Positions 21,839 to 33,477 of a stretch of 64,000 nucleotides of DNA are shown here, piece after piece (position 1 is the first letter of the stretch; every line of letters starts with the position of its first letter). Position numbers and translations under genes: made by a program. The notes under the pieces were generated by a model that was not told the DNA's origin, made no database searches, and saw only the letters and a program-made list of their open reading frames with translations. This stretch comes from Stromatinia cepivora. Taxonomy: Eukaryota; Ascomycota; Leotiomycetes; Helotiales; Sclerotiniaceae. The stretch lies in the NCBI GenBank assembly GCA_014898415.1, contig RCTD01000013.1, positions 248,001-312,000 of the forward strand, given 5' to 3'.

Positions 21839-22545
21839 ATGTCTACCCCCCCAACCCATCCCATCTACCTCCACACTGAATGTCAATCCCGCAAACAACG
21901 CGCTCATTTCTCCCTCTTTATCCCATCCCCTCCTCCCTCCCCCATCTCTTCTCACATCCCCCTCCCCACCCCCTCCAACCCCAAAAAGAAAAAGCAACAA
22001 AAGGAACAAAAATCCACGTCATCGGCGCCCCAATGCTAGGATCCAACCTAGAATTCAAAAGAAACTATGAACCGAGTACCATGGCACTTGGTTCTTATGA
22101 GTTGGTTGGGATTGGAGAGGTGGGGGGGCGATATATTGAATTGGATGCGGAAGGAAAGGTAGATGGAGATGGAAAGGGAGAGGTGAAGGGAAAGGTGGTA
22201 AATGAAAAGTTTGGCGTGGATGATACGCCCAAAAATGCAATGGAGAACGAAGCAGCGAAAATTCCTCCGCGCCGGGAAGGAGTGAGAATTTCAGGGCGCC
22301 GGTTAATGATGTGCGTAATTCACACTTTACGATCTTTGTTTTTCGTCTCTTTTCTATATTTCCTGATTAATGGATTTATGAAGTATGAGATTTTTATTAA
22401 CAGAAATAAAAGACGACAAATAGGAGATTTCAAGAGCGGACTGTGGATTTTGTGAGGAGATTGGTTGAGAAGGGTATGCTTGGGGTGGAATCGCTGGAGA
22501 TTGTATAGGTGAAGAGAGATCCGGTTGATCATGGGATTATTTAAT
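21839..22545 (+). pseudogene. Broken copy of a small conserved fungal protein
   Basis: Pieces of one protein family lie in order but in different frames. The start is HPIYLHTECQSRKQRAHFSL (from the ATG at 21839). KGTKIHVIGAPMLGSNLEFK follows near 22002-22065 in another frame, then EAAKIPP, then PGRSENFRAPVND shifted again (about 22270-22312). After a probable intron comes QERTVDFVRRLVEKGMLGVE (about 22432-22490), with EIV followed by an in-frame TAG where the family has Gln, then VKRDPVDHGI. At least two frameshifts and one nonsense codon make it non-functional. I recognise the family only as a recurrent small fungal conserved protein of unknown role. Confidence 0.6.
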
Positions 22546-22770
22546 TTGATATTGGGTTAGTGGGAGAAGATTATAGAGGGACGAAGATGTGAGGAGGTGG
22601 GAGTATTAGATTTTGGTTGTGGTATGCAGCGAACCTGGGGTTCAAATTCCATTCATAATCGTAAGATTTCAACTATCCGAATAATACAAAAAAAAACAGA
22701 TCCCAAAACGGTGTCCAAATTTCACGATGATATATCCATGGTCTCCCCTGCGTCTTCTCTCGCCATGGCC

Positions 22771-25739
22771 TTAATTTCCAGTCAGAATTCCTTGCAGCAT
22801 TTCCAAAACAATGATGATTATGTTCAGTACGACATATCTTAGTACTTCAGTCTCTACCCCCGAGACGTAACTCAAAATATCCGACGAATTAAATCTCCGC
22901 TTCAAAATAATGCTCCATGTGTTTCTTGATTCATTCTTCCTCTTGTGCTCAAGGAAGAGACTATAGCATTCTGCTGAATCAGGCAGCGACTTTTCAAGAT
23001 ACTCAGACACGGTATAGTGGTTTTTAGATTCAATTTCTGTTGCATCAACCCGCTTATGATGTACGATCGGCGCCATATTCAAGAAGCAATTTAAGCATTT
23101 CTGTCCGGACGCGAAACACCACAGGCTGTGGTGTGCTTCTATGGCGAAGAATCTCACTATCTGGATGGAAAAATATATGTATAAAGGCAGCCCAGATGGT
23201 GTTCCGATAACCGCCAAAATTTTCATCCAGCTGGTTGTGGTTTTCAATCCGATTTTGGTCCGCCCCAGCTTCTAGAAGTATCCGGACCATCAAGATGAAA
23301 TCATCTTGGACAGGAGAGGCTAATTTCAACGAATCAAATAAAGCATAATGAAGTAGGTAACGGTGCCAATAGAGGTTGTTCACCATAGCCGGATTTTTCA
23401 GAAGTTTCTGCCGAACATAACTGTGAGTCCCATATCGAACGGCGACGGCCAAGATCGAGCCTCGTTCCCAATGACCCTCTGTATCACTTCTCACAAGAAT
23501 TTTGCGCCCAACTTCCCCATACAAACAAGATCGAAAAGTTGCGATTCGGTCGAGCTCTTCAATTAGTGCTGACACTAACATTGTCTCACAGCTAATTTCT
23601 ATTCGTTGAGCTTGATATAAACAGGAACTTATCGGCTCGTAAAAATTCGAGGCCGAAGTGCTGATCGGTAAGACTTTCATTTGCATCGCGAAAGAGCGAC
23701 ACAGTGACAAATGGGGATTATGCGAATATTTCATCCAATCATGTAAAAGTGTCTGATTTCTGTACTCTAAAAAGAAATCCCTAACCGTTCTGTGCAAGAA
23801 CTCGACCCTGGGCTGAGGTCGCCAGTCCGGATCACTTGATATTGGTAGACCAGCGCGAACAATCTGCAGGAAATCACGGCAACGAGCCTTTACTCGTCTC
23901 TTCAAAGTCTCAAGCTCCTTTTCCATATGATCAGTGGTCCATGGGTTTATTTCTTCCGCAATTACATAATTCGGGTTTTTCTGTTCTTTCTCCAGAAAGG
24001 AAACGGTAAGGAGAGGCAATGGTTCAGCAGCTGCTAGGCAAATTTGAAGGATCTGCGATGTTTGAGGGCGTTAACGCTTCTCGATGCTATCCAAGATTCG
24101 TTCGAAGAACTCTTCTAGCCCGGGTGGAATATCCTGTAGTCTAGCTTCGAGTTCAGAAACTGTATCCTCATGTGCCAATCCCTTCAGCATCTCCCGGACA
24201 GCGAGGACCACCCAGAGAAAAGCACCTCCAGATTTGTCGGATATTTTGGCGATGAGGTTGTTATAACGTTCGTCTATTTGTGTGTTCCGGAAACCAGGAT
24301 GTTCAGTTATCAAGTCATAAATGTAGTGTTTGATATCTTCTCGGGTGAAGTCTTGCAAAGTTAATGATTGGCCGGGGATGGGGTTGAGAAAAATTTCGAT
24401 TTCTGTCCAAGGTCGACCCGAGACGATAAGTTTCACATCTACAGATGTTGCAAATGCTTTCAAGAGACGTGCAATTTCTGATGGATCTCCCATGTATTCA
24501 TCCACACCGTCAATGAAAAAAACAAACTTGCCCGGCAATACTTGCTTTTTTGTGAGCTGGTTGAACGCGTCTACAAGCTCAGCTTGCGACCAAGAGCCAT
24601 CCATGTTGATACCTGCGTGGTTTGGCGACGCCCATCTATCTGGGAACAGTTTTGGCAATACTGAAGGACAATTTCCCAAAATATCATATAGAAGAGATTG
24701 TAGAAGCCCTTGTTGGGATTTTTCTATTTCATTCCCAGCACTCCAAAAATAGTAATTGCCTATAAAAAGAGGTTTAGTGCCGGCCCAATCTACGAGAGCG
24801 TTTTTGACGAAGTCGTGGCCCACTAGATACTTCATGAGCGTAGATTTTCCAGAACCAGCATTCCCATTGATCCAATATATGTCGCCACCTTCACGGAGCC
24901 AATGCATGAATCCTGTCCGAAGAGGGTCGAATATCCAATCGAAAGTGCCAATATGTGCTTCGATAAATTAGACCGTCTTTGACTCATCCTTTCGTATTTC
25001 AGTGTTTCAAGGATTGCGCGCTCGGTAATAAGTGTGCTTCCATGTTCAATAGTTCTCGAGAATTGATTCCATACTTCATCATTGATTTTTTTTATGTTTG
25101 CAAATATCTTGAGATATAGCGAGCAAGTCATCTTTCAAGTCCACTAAACTCTGTCTCGTGTTCGTTTCCATACGACCTTGGCAGCATCGTAGTTCCATGA
25201 GCACTACCTTCGTCGCAGAATCTCGATCACTGAAGGTGATACATGTCAGCTTTCACTAAAATGACAGATGGGTATCTAATCGTGAAGATTTAATCATACT
25301 TCAAAAGAGCTAAAAGCCTAAGCATCAATTGACTTCGAAAACCATCTAGCCGTTTCGAGATATCGGAAATGTAAGATTCCTTCCATAAGCTACGTATTGA
25401 TTGGCGAGCACTTGCCCACAACGTGTGTGACCCTTTGATATTCAAGCCATCAAGGTCATGCAAGAGCTTGTCTGATAATTCTTTACATTGTGAGGCAAGG
25501 CTTATGAGCACCAGCTCGTCCTTGTTGTAGCTATGCTTTCCTTGGTGAGGGTTTCGCGCCTTTAAATCATTGCTGATAGCACTGAGATCCGAGACAATCG
25601 TAGAGAGCTCAAGATTGTTGGCCAAGGCTCCGCTAGAGGAGTGATGTAGCTCTGCAGCACTAGAGATGACCTTTGAACTAAAATCCACGAATTGAATGAT
25701 AGCCGCCGCAAGACTGAAAGCTGAAATGGGATCAAGCAT
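22771..25739 (-). pseudogene. NLR-type (NACHT) protein gene, broken
   Basis: A fungal STAND/NLR architecture of the kind used in self/non-self recognition. The N-terminal leader typical of these proteins (MLDPISAFSLAAAIIQFVDF, exon 25739..25300) is followed by an intron (25299-25230). The NACHT NTPase has a Walker A in GNAGSGKSTLMKYL and a Walker B in FVFFIDGVDEY, plus SGRPW, then winged-helix-like VEFLHRTVRDFFLEY and ankyrin-like RILLEAGADQN and LLLEYGADRTS. It is disabled by an extra base in an A8 tract (25086-25093), one base missing near 24964-24968 before IEAHIGTFDWIFDPL, and a TAA at 24071-24073 where the family has Tyr. A further shift near 23050 links to a Lys-rich tail (HHKRVDATEIES). 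The nonsense change is not of RIP type. Confidence 0.8.
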
Positions 25740-26359
25740 TTTGCAAGAGAAATTATACTTTTATTAAGATGGAGCGATTGAAAATATCAGGACGCAACTC
25801 GAGCCTGATTGATATTGTTTTATTATGCCATGGTGTGGTGATACAGGCAGTTGACCACAGCCTTGAAAGCACCTTCACACATGCAACTTACCATGGCTGT
25901 CAGACCTTGGATATATATTGCGCCTATCATCGAGGCCATCTCCAGAACCATTGTCCAAGCAAAATCCAAAGACATTGAACGCCAAAGCCATGCATTAATC
26001 CGGGAAACTGCAGAGAATGATGGCGTGTCACCAAAAAAAGAGGAATGTCATGATCGCATATCTTCCGATGTAACATTTGAATTTCACGAATCCAAGTGCC
26101 TAGCAGTCAAATGACAATACCTTCCAGTCTTGGTATTGGATTTTCGAAAATATGAGATGTCTAGAAATTTTAAACCTACAGCTGGTACCAAGTAGTTGTG
26201 ATCGAAGGAGCCTCAGAGTTGGAAAGGTCCGTGCATGGAAATATCTTGTAGCCTTGCAGTAAGGCTGACAGTCCCACGTTTCCACGTGGAATGGGGGAAT
26301 CATCGGCCAATATAATCTTTGAGTAGAAGGCTCCACGAATATTAACGTCAACATGAAGT
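25740..26359. other. Divergent intergenic region, NLR relic / FMP32-like
   Basis: A 620-bp spacer between divergent genes. The 87-aa frame at 25851-26114 has no recognisable domain and is not called. No clear regulatory element is named. Confidence 0.4.
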
Positions 26360-27713
26360 ATGTCTACAACACGCTTGACCTTTCTGTATCCCACCTTTTT
26401 TCGTGCAATTCGAACTAGCGAACCTATTGCTCCAAGAGCACGAATACAATCCAGACGAGCATCTCGCCCACAACGACCGACGAGACAATTTGGTACAACG
26501 CAGAGAAGGACGGATGTCTTTGTGCAAAGACATGGAAAAGCTGTAGAGCCTTTTCTAAAAGAGGGGGAGAATGAAAGCAATGTGAAAGTTTTTCTACCGG
26601 AGAAAGAAGTAGAGGAAGAAGAAGAAGAGAAGGATACGAAGGGCACGAAAGTGGGAAGGGAGTCACAGAAAGCCAACAAAATCAAAGACAATGATGGAAA
26701 AGCTGAAAGGGGGCCTTCATCTGCAGCGCCATTATCAGAAGAAACGCAGGCTGCTTCAACAATAGCTGGAGATCCTGGAGTTACGGCGAGATCTACTACC
26801 GCTCAAGGACCAGAACAATTGACACCCCGCCAACAGGCCGCTGCGAATACTGGGAAGATGGCACCGCTGGAAACGGTATTACACATAACACCACCTGAGT
26901 CTGCGGAAGCTCAAAACTCATTAAAACCACCACATCTACAGACACCACCTTATGTTCATCATTTCGACACATATGCTTTAGTTCAGCAGGTTCAGCAAGG
27001 GGGGTTTACAAAAGATCAGAGCATTACTTCTATGAAGGCAGTGAGAGAATTGTTGGCTCTCAACTTGGATGTTGCCAAGGAGGGCTTGGTTAGCAAGAGC
27101 GACGTAGAAAACGTTAGTACTATATTTGCCTATCCTCGCACATTTACTGACAGTCAATACGTAGGAAACCTACCTCTTCCGCGCTGCATGCTCAGAATTG
27201 AAGGCCGAAATACAAAATAACCGCAAAGCAAACGAGGAAAAGATGCGTCGGGAACGGACATTACTGCAACACGAAGTTGACATATTGAATCAAAAGCTCA
27301 CTCAAGAGCTGCTCACACTCAAAGACGATCTGAAGGGAATGTTCGATGATCGCAAAATGACTGTGCGACAAGAACAACGTACAATGGAAACTGGAGTATG
27401 TATCCTCTATCTCCTCGCCTTTATAATTGCTAAAAATACACAGATCCAAGAACTAAACTACAAAATCACCGTCATGCTCAACAGTGACGCGAAATCCGAA
27501 ATAGAAGGTCTTCGATGGGTCCTCACACGTAGATCAGTAATGGGGATATTATTCATGGCATTCATGGTGCTAACGAGCTTGAGATACGCAAGTTATAAGG
27601 CTCATGAGCACGAGGAGAGAAGGAAAAAAGAAGCAGAGATTCATGCGAAGCATGATGAACATATTCAGGATTTACCTTCCCAAGGAGCGGCGGAGATATT
27701 AGCTGCTAATTAG
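26360..27713 (+). CDS. FMP32/CCDC90-type mitochondrial coiled-coil protein
   Basis: Three exons: 26360..27112, 27165..27395 and 27444..27713, 417 aa. The N-terminus is basic and Ser/Thr-rich without acidic residues (LTFLYPTFFRAIRT...), a likely mitochondrial presequence, followed by a long disordered charged region. The conserved part begins at VHHFDTYALVQQVQQGGF and continues with SMKAVRELLALNLDVAKEGL. The second exon reads NETYLFRAACSELKAEIQNN, then a coiled coil (TLLQHEVDILNQKLTQELLT). A C-terminal membrane helix follows (SVMGILFMAFMVLTSLRYA). This is the DUF1640 pattern of yeast Fmp32 and animal CCDC90/MCUR1, inner-membrane proteins tied to cytochrome oxidase and calcium-uniporter biology. 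The exact role here is inferred by family. Confidence 0.88.
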
Positions 27714-28025
27714 ATGGCTGTGATGATTGTTGATGTTCGGGATACCTTATATATGTTGCTGCATTGTTTGAATTGATCATGAATTGAATACTCTACATAA
27801 TACTCCCTGCTTCAGTACTAGTGTCCATTTGGTGGGTCTTCTCAATGTCCTGATGAATCTCTATATAAACCATTCATTACACTACACAAGCAAAATCCAT
27901 ACAAGCTGCAGGCCAGTCACCAGATCAAGGTCAATCAATGAGAAAAAATCATGAAAAAAAGATATATACCCAAATCCAGTCACCTCACCTCCCCACAGAA
28001 CATAAAAAGAAGATGGTTGCTGGTT

Positions 28026-28104
28026 GTGGAATGATGGAATGATGGAATGATGGAATGATGGAATGATGGAATGATGGAATGATGGAATGATGGAATGATG
28101 GAAT
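28026..28104. repeat. Octanucleotide array (TGGAATGA)n
   Basis: About ten near-perfect 8-bp copies. Confidence 0.95.
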
Positions 28105-28174
28105 TTGGTGCAGAAGCTAACATAGAAAGTTAAAAATTATTCCTTTTTTTATTAACTAATTCATTCAATATTAT

Positions 28175-28229
28175 CCTTCTTCTTCTTCTTCTTCTTCTTC
28201 TTCTTCTTCTTCTTCTTCTTCTTCTTCTT
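28175..28229. repeat. (CTT)n microsatellite
   Basis: About 18 perfect trinucleotide copies. Confidence 0.95.
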
Positions 28230-28719
28230 TATATTTCACCTCAAACAATCCCACAAAGACCCCCAACAAAGGCAAACCACAAATCTGTCCCGAAACATCG
28301 CCTGTCTTGATCAATATCGTCAGTCCCATCAAACCCTCCATATACTACTTTCACAGGATGTACTTTTATCTTACTCTCTCTTAGTAGCTTCTTTCTGAAC
28401 ATGTCAATCGATGTGTGACAGCTCATGTTCTTTCGGATTAGCGCTTCTCGTGTTGTATGTGGGTGGTGGACTGGTATATCTATCAGGAAAGGAGAGCGAG
28501 GTTTTTGGTGGGAAGTTTAGGAGGATGGCTTTGGTTTAGTGGGATGAGATGGGTAGTTTTTGATATGATTGGTGATGGAATGGATTTGGAAACGGAAGCT
28601 CGTTTTGAAATTTATTACTGCAGTTGACACAAGCTTGAGCACAAAGAATGGTGTGCATATTACCATGACTTCCAGTTATTCTCATATGATGAAAAGTTAT
28701 TTATAGTAACCAATTATTA

Positions 28720-29110
28720 TTAGATATATGCACCCCATACACGAATATCCTGCATCAACACTTTCATTTTTCGTTCTGGCGCATTTCTCCTACCAGATTT
28801 CACCCCTTTCTTCGACTCGTTGACACTAGTATCTTTGAGCCCATATCCAGTTTCTAGCTTACTCCTCAATGAAACTTTTTTCTCCAGAAGAAAAGCCAAA
28901 ATCCCCGACCCAGCAAATGCAGTTCCGGCAGCAAAGACCACTTGCAATGCTTTTCTATATACCTCCCTAATTTCCTCACGCACTAGAGAAGAATACATTT
29001 TAATGAACGACGAAGAAACGTATTGATAGGCATCGTCATCTGCATATTATGCTAGGGCGTCTAAATCTGAGATTTGAGGCGCGAAATGGTCGAGTTGGTT
29101 GTTGAATATT
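28720..29110 (-). pseudogene. C-terminal remnant of an MFS transporter
   Basis: Only the end of a major-facilitator (drug:H+ antiporter-2-like) protein is visible. It reads IFNNQLDHFAPQISDLDALA, an in-frame TAA, then DDDAYQYVSSSFIKMYSSLV, then the last transmembrane helix (VVFAAGTAFAGSGILAFLLE) and the charged tail KKVSLRSKLETGYGLKD. A possible upstream exon (WIGRAHGWDDVYGNI, about 29170-29230) joins through a GTGAGT intron but is not clearly MFS. The body with the other helices is absent, so this is a truncated, nonsense-bearing relic. Confidence 0.55.
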
Positions 29111-29442
29111 ACGGCTCTGGTATCGGGTTATTGGAAGTAACGAGGGGAAAGAAGGATAATACTCACGGAATATTGCCATAAACATCATCCCATCCATGCG
29201 CTCTCCCAATCCACACCACACACGCCCGCGGCGTATCATTCAGCCACAAGTGTTGTACGGCGAGATCTCTTTCGATACTTTAGTCAGCATGAATGACGAA
29301 CTATATTCATGCATTCCCTTAGATCCAACTAGGACAGTGAAGATGGACATTGGTATCATACACTTGAATTCGGGAGTAGATATTGAAAAACTTTCTTCGA
29401 CTGACACAAAGGCACTTAGAAAGTGCAGCCTCATCAGCAAAA

Positions 29443-30660
29443 TCATCGCCATTCTGCGCCCATTTTCGAATATGTGGTTCTGCGTTCGAATTCAGGCTTC
29501 CGAGAAGGCAAAATCGATGCTTGACGACGATGCTCAAGTGTAGCAATGGCAGTATTGGATGTTTTCCAAGAACCAGACGTCGGTTCTGATCTTTTTTGAT
29601 ACGGTAGTGGATCCCGTTCATGATTAGGCGACTTCTGGACTGGATAGCGAGTGGACCGAGAAGTGGTAAGTGGCACATAGGACCAATGCCCTTTTGAAGG
29701 CTTAGATGGTACTATTGTGACTTCCTGATACGACGTTCTTAAACTCTGGTATATCGGCCTCGACTCAGAAGGGCGAGATGGAGCAATTGGATGATGAGCA
29801 TGTGGTAATTGTGTGGGCCGTGGAATTTCGGGCCTGCGATAGTGGTCTGTGTTATGATTACTGTGAATGAGAGGGTGACTCCTAACTCTTGAGTAGCGGT
29901 CGCTTGGGCGTTCTTGGCTGTTGTGAGAACGGGTAATTGGCTGCCGGCTATAGCTTGTGTTGTTTTTTAAGATGCTTTTTGGAGCTGTGGATATTTGGGC
30001 TCGATCACTATTGTAATTTTTGGAGATTTGCGGTGCCTGATCAAACGTTGTAGAGCCGTGATACTGCTCGTTGTGGTATTTTGGAGACCTCGATGTTGTC
30101 GTGGGTCTTTTGCGGAATTGATATTCATCGATGACATTTTCTACCGTGTTCTGTCGTGTCCCACGTTTATATTGTTCATCGTCATGATACCGATATTTAT
30201 GATGCACTTCGACAGATTTTGGTGTTTCTGGCCTTCGATTCCAGCCTTTAGAGTTCTCGCCAATATCCAACTTTCCTAGCCTTATTGCAGCGCTGTCTGA
30301 GTCCGAACTTGCGTCTAGACTATACGAACGGCTCCTAATCACACGGTCCACAGTCGTATGGATAAAATCCCCAGGAAATTGCTTCATCAGCTCACTCTCC
30401 AGCCATTTGACCTCGGACACATTTGCCGTGTCATAATTCTCTAAGATGTCCTTGATTTCAGGGACAGAATCACACCAATGTGCTGCAGGTCCTTCCAACA
30501 ACACATCAATAGCCCATAAATACATGGAAATTGAAATTGTACCAGAGTTATTTGAAGCAAGGTCAAGTTTAATTCTCCGGAGCCATCTCGAAGCCGATTG
30601 GTTTTCGCCAGTGAACTTTCCCGCCTGTTCAAATTTGGGCATGCGACGTGAGGTGCTCAT
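29443..30660 (-). CDS. Gag-like single-exon gene (possible domesticated gag)
   Basis: Predicted 405-aa protein with normal base composition and no stops. Residues 1-95 resemble the capsid N-terminus of fungal retroelement Gag: KFTGENQSASRWLRRIKLDL, MYLWAIDVLLEGPAAHWCDS, VPEIKDILENY and ELMKQFPGDF. The remainder (about 100-405) is disordered, rich in Ser, Arg, Tyr, Pro, His and Gln. There is no zinc knuckle, protease or pol, no LTR nearby, and it is not RIP-damaged, unlike every retroelement in this window. This suggests a captured, functional gag-derived host gene; a member of a fungal hypothetical family with Gag-like fold is equally possible. The start is the first ATG of the frame. Confidence 0.7.
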   Translation of the reverse strand: MSTSRRMPKFEQAGKFTGENQSASRWLRRIKLDLASNNSGTISISMYLWAIDVLLEGPAAHWCDSVPEIKDILENYDTANVSEVKWLESELMKQFPGDFIHTTVDRVIRSRSYSLDASSDSDSAAIRLGKLDIGENSKGWNRRPETPKSVEVHHKYRYHDDEQYKRGTRQNTVENVIDEYQFRKRPTTTSRSPKYHNEQYHGSTTFDQAPQISKNYNSDRAQISTAPKSILKNNTSYSRQPITRSHNSQERPSDRYSRVRSHPLIHSNHNTDHYRRPEIPRPTQLPHAHHPIAPSRPSESRPIYQSLRTSYQEVTIVPSKPSKGHWSYVPLTTSRSTRYPVQKSPNHERDPLPYQKRSEPTSGSWKTSNTAIATLEHRRQASILPSRKPEFERRTTYSKMGAEWR

Positions 30661-31941
30661 AGTTGAGGTCTGTACGCTGAGAAAGTATTGGAATAAATTA
30701 ACAGCAGACTATATGACAAAAATCAATCCTCGGCGGAGGAAAAGTTAAAATAGAAGTTTGGGTTTGAGCATATGATGTTGATGTTAAAAGTGTTGGTGGC
30801 TCGTCAATGCGACTGTGACACAAACAATTGTACAATACAATTGAGCCTCATAGAATTCTTCACCGAGTAGAGATGGTATTTTCAATTTATTTAGGTCACC
30901 ACTGGAGTATGGTGGTATAAAGAATGAAAAATAGCCATCATTATTTTTATGAAGAAAAAAAAAAAGTGTTTGCTTCAACAAGGCAATTAATTATTTGAAA
31001 CTATAAAAGAGGAGGAATAATAGAAACATTGCAACTTTTCTTTTTCTCTCATACATTTGTACTTGGCCACGTGCTGGCTACCAAAAACATAACTTTCATG
31101 CATGCGCTTTTTAGCTACTTCTAAGCGCTCAACTTTGAGAAGGGAAAATCAACCAATAAGGACTAACTATTTCAGCCATTTTGAAACCAGTTCATTACAT
31201 AAGTATATTATTGGGCATAACAAGAAGCCGATAAGTGATGAACCGAATGATACGAAAATATCGAATGATGATTTGTTCGTTATCGTTTTAAAAGATTTGG
31301 ACATAGATAAGCTAGCCCGATTTAACGGATAAATGTACATTGTGCAATTGTGCAATTGTGCAATTATTAGGCTGATGTGAGAAATCGATAAATAATGTGA
31401 CAACAGACTTTGAGAAATAACTAACAAATTATCGCTAATCTCATGTGATGTGAGATCCAAGATGATGTAGATGAGAACAAAGGACAAAGGACAAAGGACA
31501 AAGGACAAAGACCTCGAAATGATTAGATAGTTTAGGAATGTATCACGTGATTACACGCAAAAACCAAGCCAAGACACTAGGCTCGATCAAGTACTTTGTA
31601 TTCCAAAGAAGCAACACACACTGCATCTGACATACATTTTCGTATTTAATAATTAGTAATTAGTATTCAATATGATCGTTTCAAGAGTTATCAACAAAAT
31701 CTACAATATACCACCACTCTCTTCATGTTTTCGTTGGCAGCCTGGCCTAGATCAAATTGGAGCAAATATCAACTTTCCGCCCCCTCCGCTGACACACTAA
31801 ACTCATTCAATAGCAATTGGCCTGGCGGAATTCAGCCCTCGTATCACATTGGAGACTTGACATCGGAGATTGAATCAGAAATCACGAAAACGCGATAGAT
31901 TTGGAATCAACTGTGGCGAATCAGACCTATAAACTCTAATC
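30661..31941. other. Intergenic, no supported gene
   Basis: Holds the promoter regions of two divergent genes. Short tandems are TTGTGCAA x3 (31338-31363) and AGGACAA x4 (31478-31510). The 76- and 113-aa frames around 31100-31510 overlap these repeats and have no support. Confidence 0.5.
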
Positions 31942-33477
31942 ATGACAGATGGATCTCAAGATGCAACCTTCACATCATTCTGGCACCGTTCTGTCGATAA
32001 GATCTCATCCAAGAAGATCAAATTTATGCCAAATGTCACGAAACCAAAGAATTGTAAGTTAATTGATTCTTCTCTTAGTTCTGATGCCTTTCTCTTTTCC
32101 TATATATGTCTACACAAATCCTCCCTCGTTTCGTCTATAATAATTGCGCAATATACATTCTCTTCCTAGGTGGGCGATACGGAATCAATTGTATGTTATC
32201 TACTATGAAACACTAATTGGGTATGACAGCCAAAGACGAGGATGGCGAAAGAAAATCGGCGACAGCTCAAAAACAACATAGACGAGCTCAAGTCCGAAGA
32301 GCACAAATGTTGATTCTTCTCTCGACGTGATCTCCAGTACCAGTGCTAATACCTCTCCCAGAGAACATCGACAGCGAAAGCAGAACTACGTCAAGCATCT
32401 TGAAGAAGATTTAATACGTCTTCGTGAAATGATTGCTGCAACAGAAAACGAAACTTCGGCCTTGATGAAAGAAAATGGGGCGATGAAATCTACTTTGTCG
32501 GCTTCAAGCTTGAAGTACCTTTCCAATGTGCGGTCGCAAAATCAAAAATTACCTGGAAACAAACCTACCATTTTTCTACCTCCACGGGAATATGATTCAA
32601 TCAGTAATCTTACCATCACTGATTCAACACAAAAGAAGAGGCCCGCCATTGTACCTGTCAATTATGAGACAGAGAATGATAGACTTTCCAGCTATATCAG
32701 TGATATGCTTACTCCTCAAGACAGTACTCCCATCACAAACTACTTTCCCAATAGCCAAGATGTACCCTACTCGAGTACTTCAAATGGCTTACATTTCAGT
32801 ATACAATTCGATGACTTCATAAACGCGTCTTGTCTTCAACTCAGCGAGTCATCGAACAGGTTTTCCAGAGGACACAGGGCGATTGATTTGTCCAAACCTC
32901 TACCACCACTTCCTGGTCAAGTTCCTGCAATTCAAAACGCCACCAAGAAACCATCACCTGATTTATCTATTGTAGCGATAAACTTCATTCTTGCGTAAGC
33001 TGTTTTCCCTCTGTGAAACCAAGCGTACGTTAATTCTAATCCCACAGCCTTGAACACCCTTGCCGTACCCATTTTCACCATATTCCAAATCCCGCTCCCC
33101 CTTTCGACCCCACCGGCAGCCCCTCCGGTCACGAGCTCATGGCCTCAACCTACATCTTCTCCCAAGCACCACCCGAAGCATTCAATGACTCTAGTCCCGA
33201 ATCTTCGTGGCTTTCTTCGTCCATTTCTTTAGCTCGGCTATATGCCATGTCCCAATCCCTACCTACTTCAGACTTTGAGATTACTCCCGTTCAGGCATGG
33301 TTTATGATAGCGGAGAAATATCATAATGAAATTGAAAAGCTGGTTGAAGCGAGGAGGATAAAAGATATGAAGATAGGATTGGGTAGCCTGTCACGATGTT
33401 ATCAGTTTGGAGCTGTGATGGATGTTGATAGCTTCTGGGAGGTCGTGGATGAGGTTATGGCGCAAGATGGAAGTTAA
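31942..33477 (+). CDS. bZIP transcription factor
   Basis: Five exons: 31942..32053, 32170..32190 (a 21-nt micro-exon), 32230..32308, 32362..32994 and 33048..33477, 424 aa. The bZIP region is split by intron 3: RRAQVRRAQIEHRQRKQNYV is the basic DNA-contacting part and LEEDLIRLREMIAATENE the start of the leucine zipper. It matches a fungal bZIP subgroup with the C-terminal NFILALEHPCRTH motif followed by PSGHELMAST. Such factors act in the nucleus; the target genes cannot be read from sequence. Neighbours give no regulatory clue. Frame is kept at every junction. The short exon 2 is required to reach the bZIP frame. Confidence 0.87.

Larger units (their letters stand above)
27714..28719. other. 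Intergenic with two microsatellites, no gene
   Basis: The 3' flank of the FMP32-like gene. It contains the TGGAATGA and CTT arrays listed separately. The frame at 28241-28426 is not supported. Confidence 0.5.
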
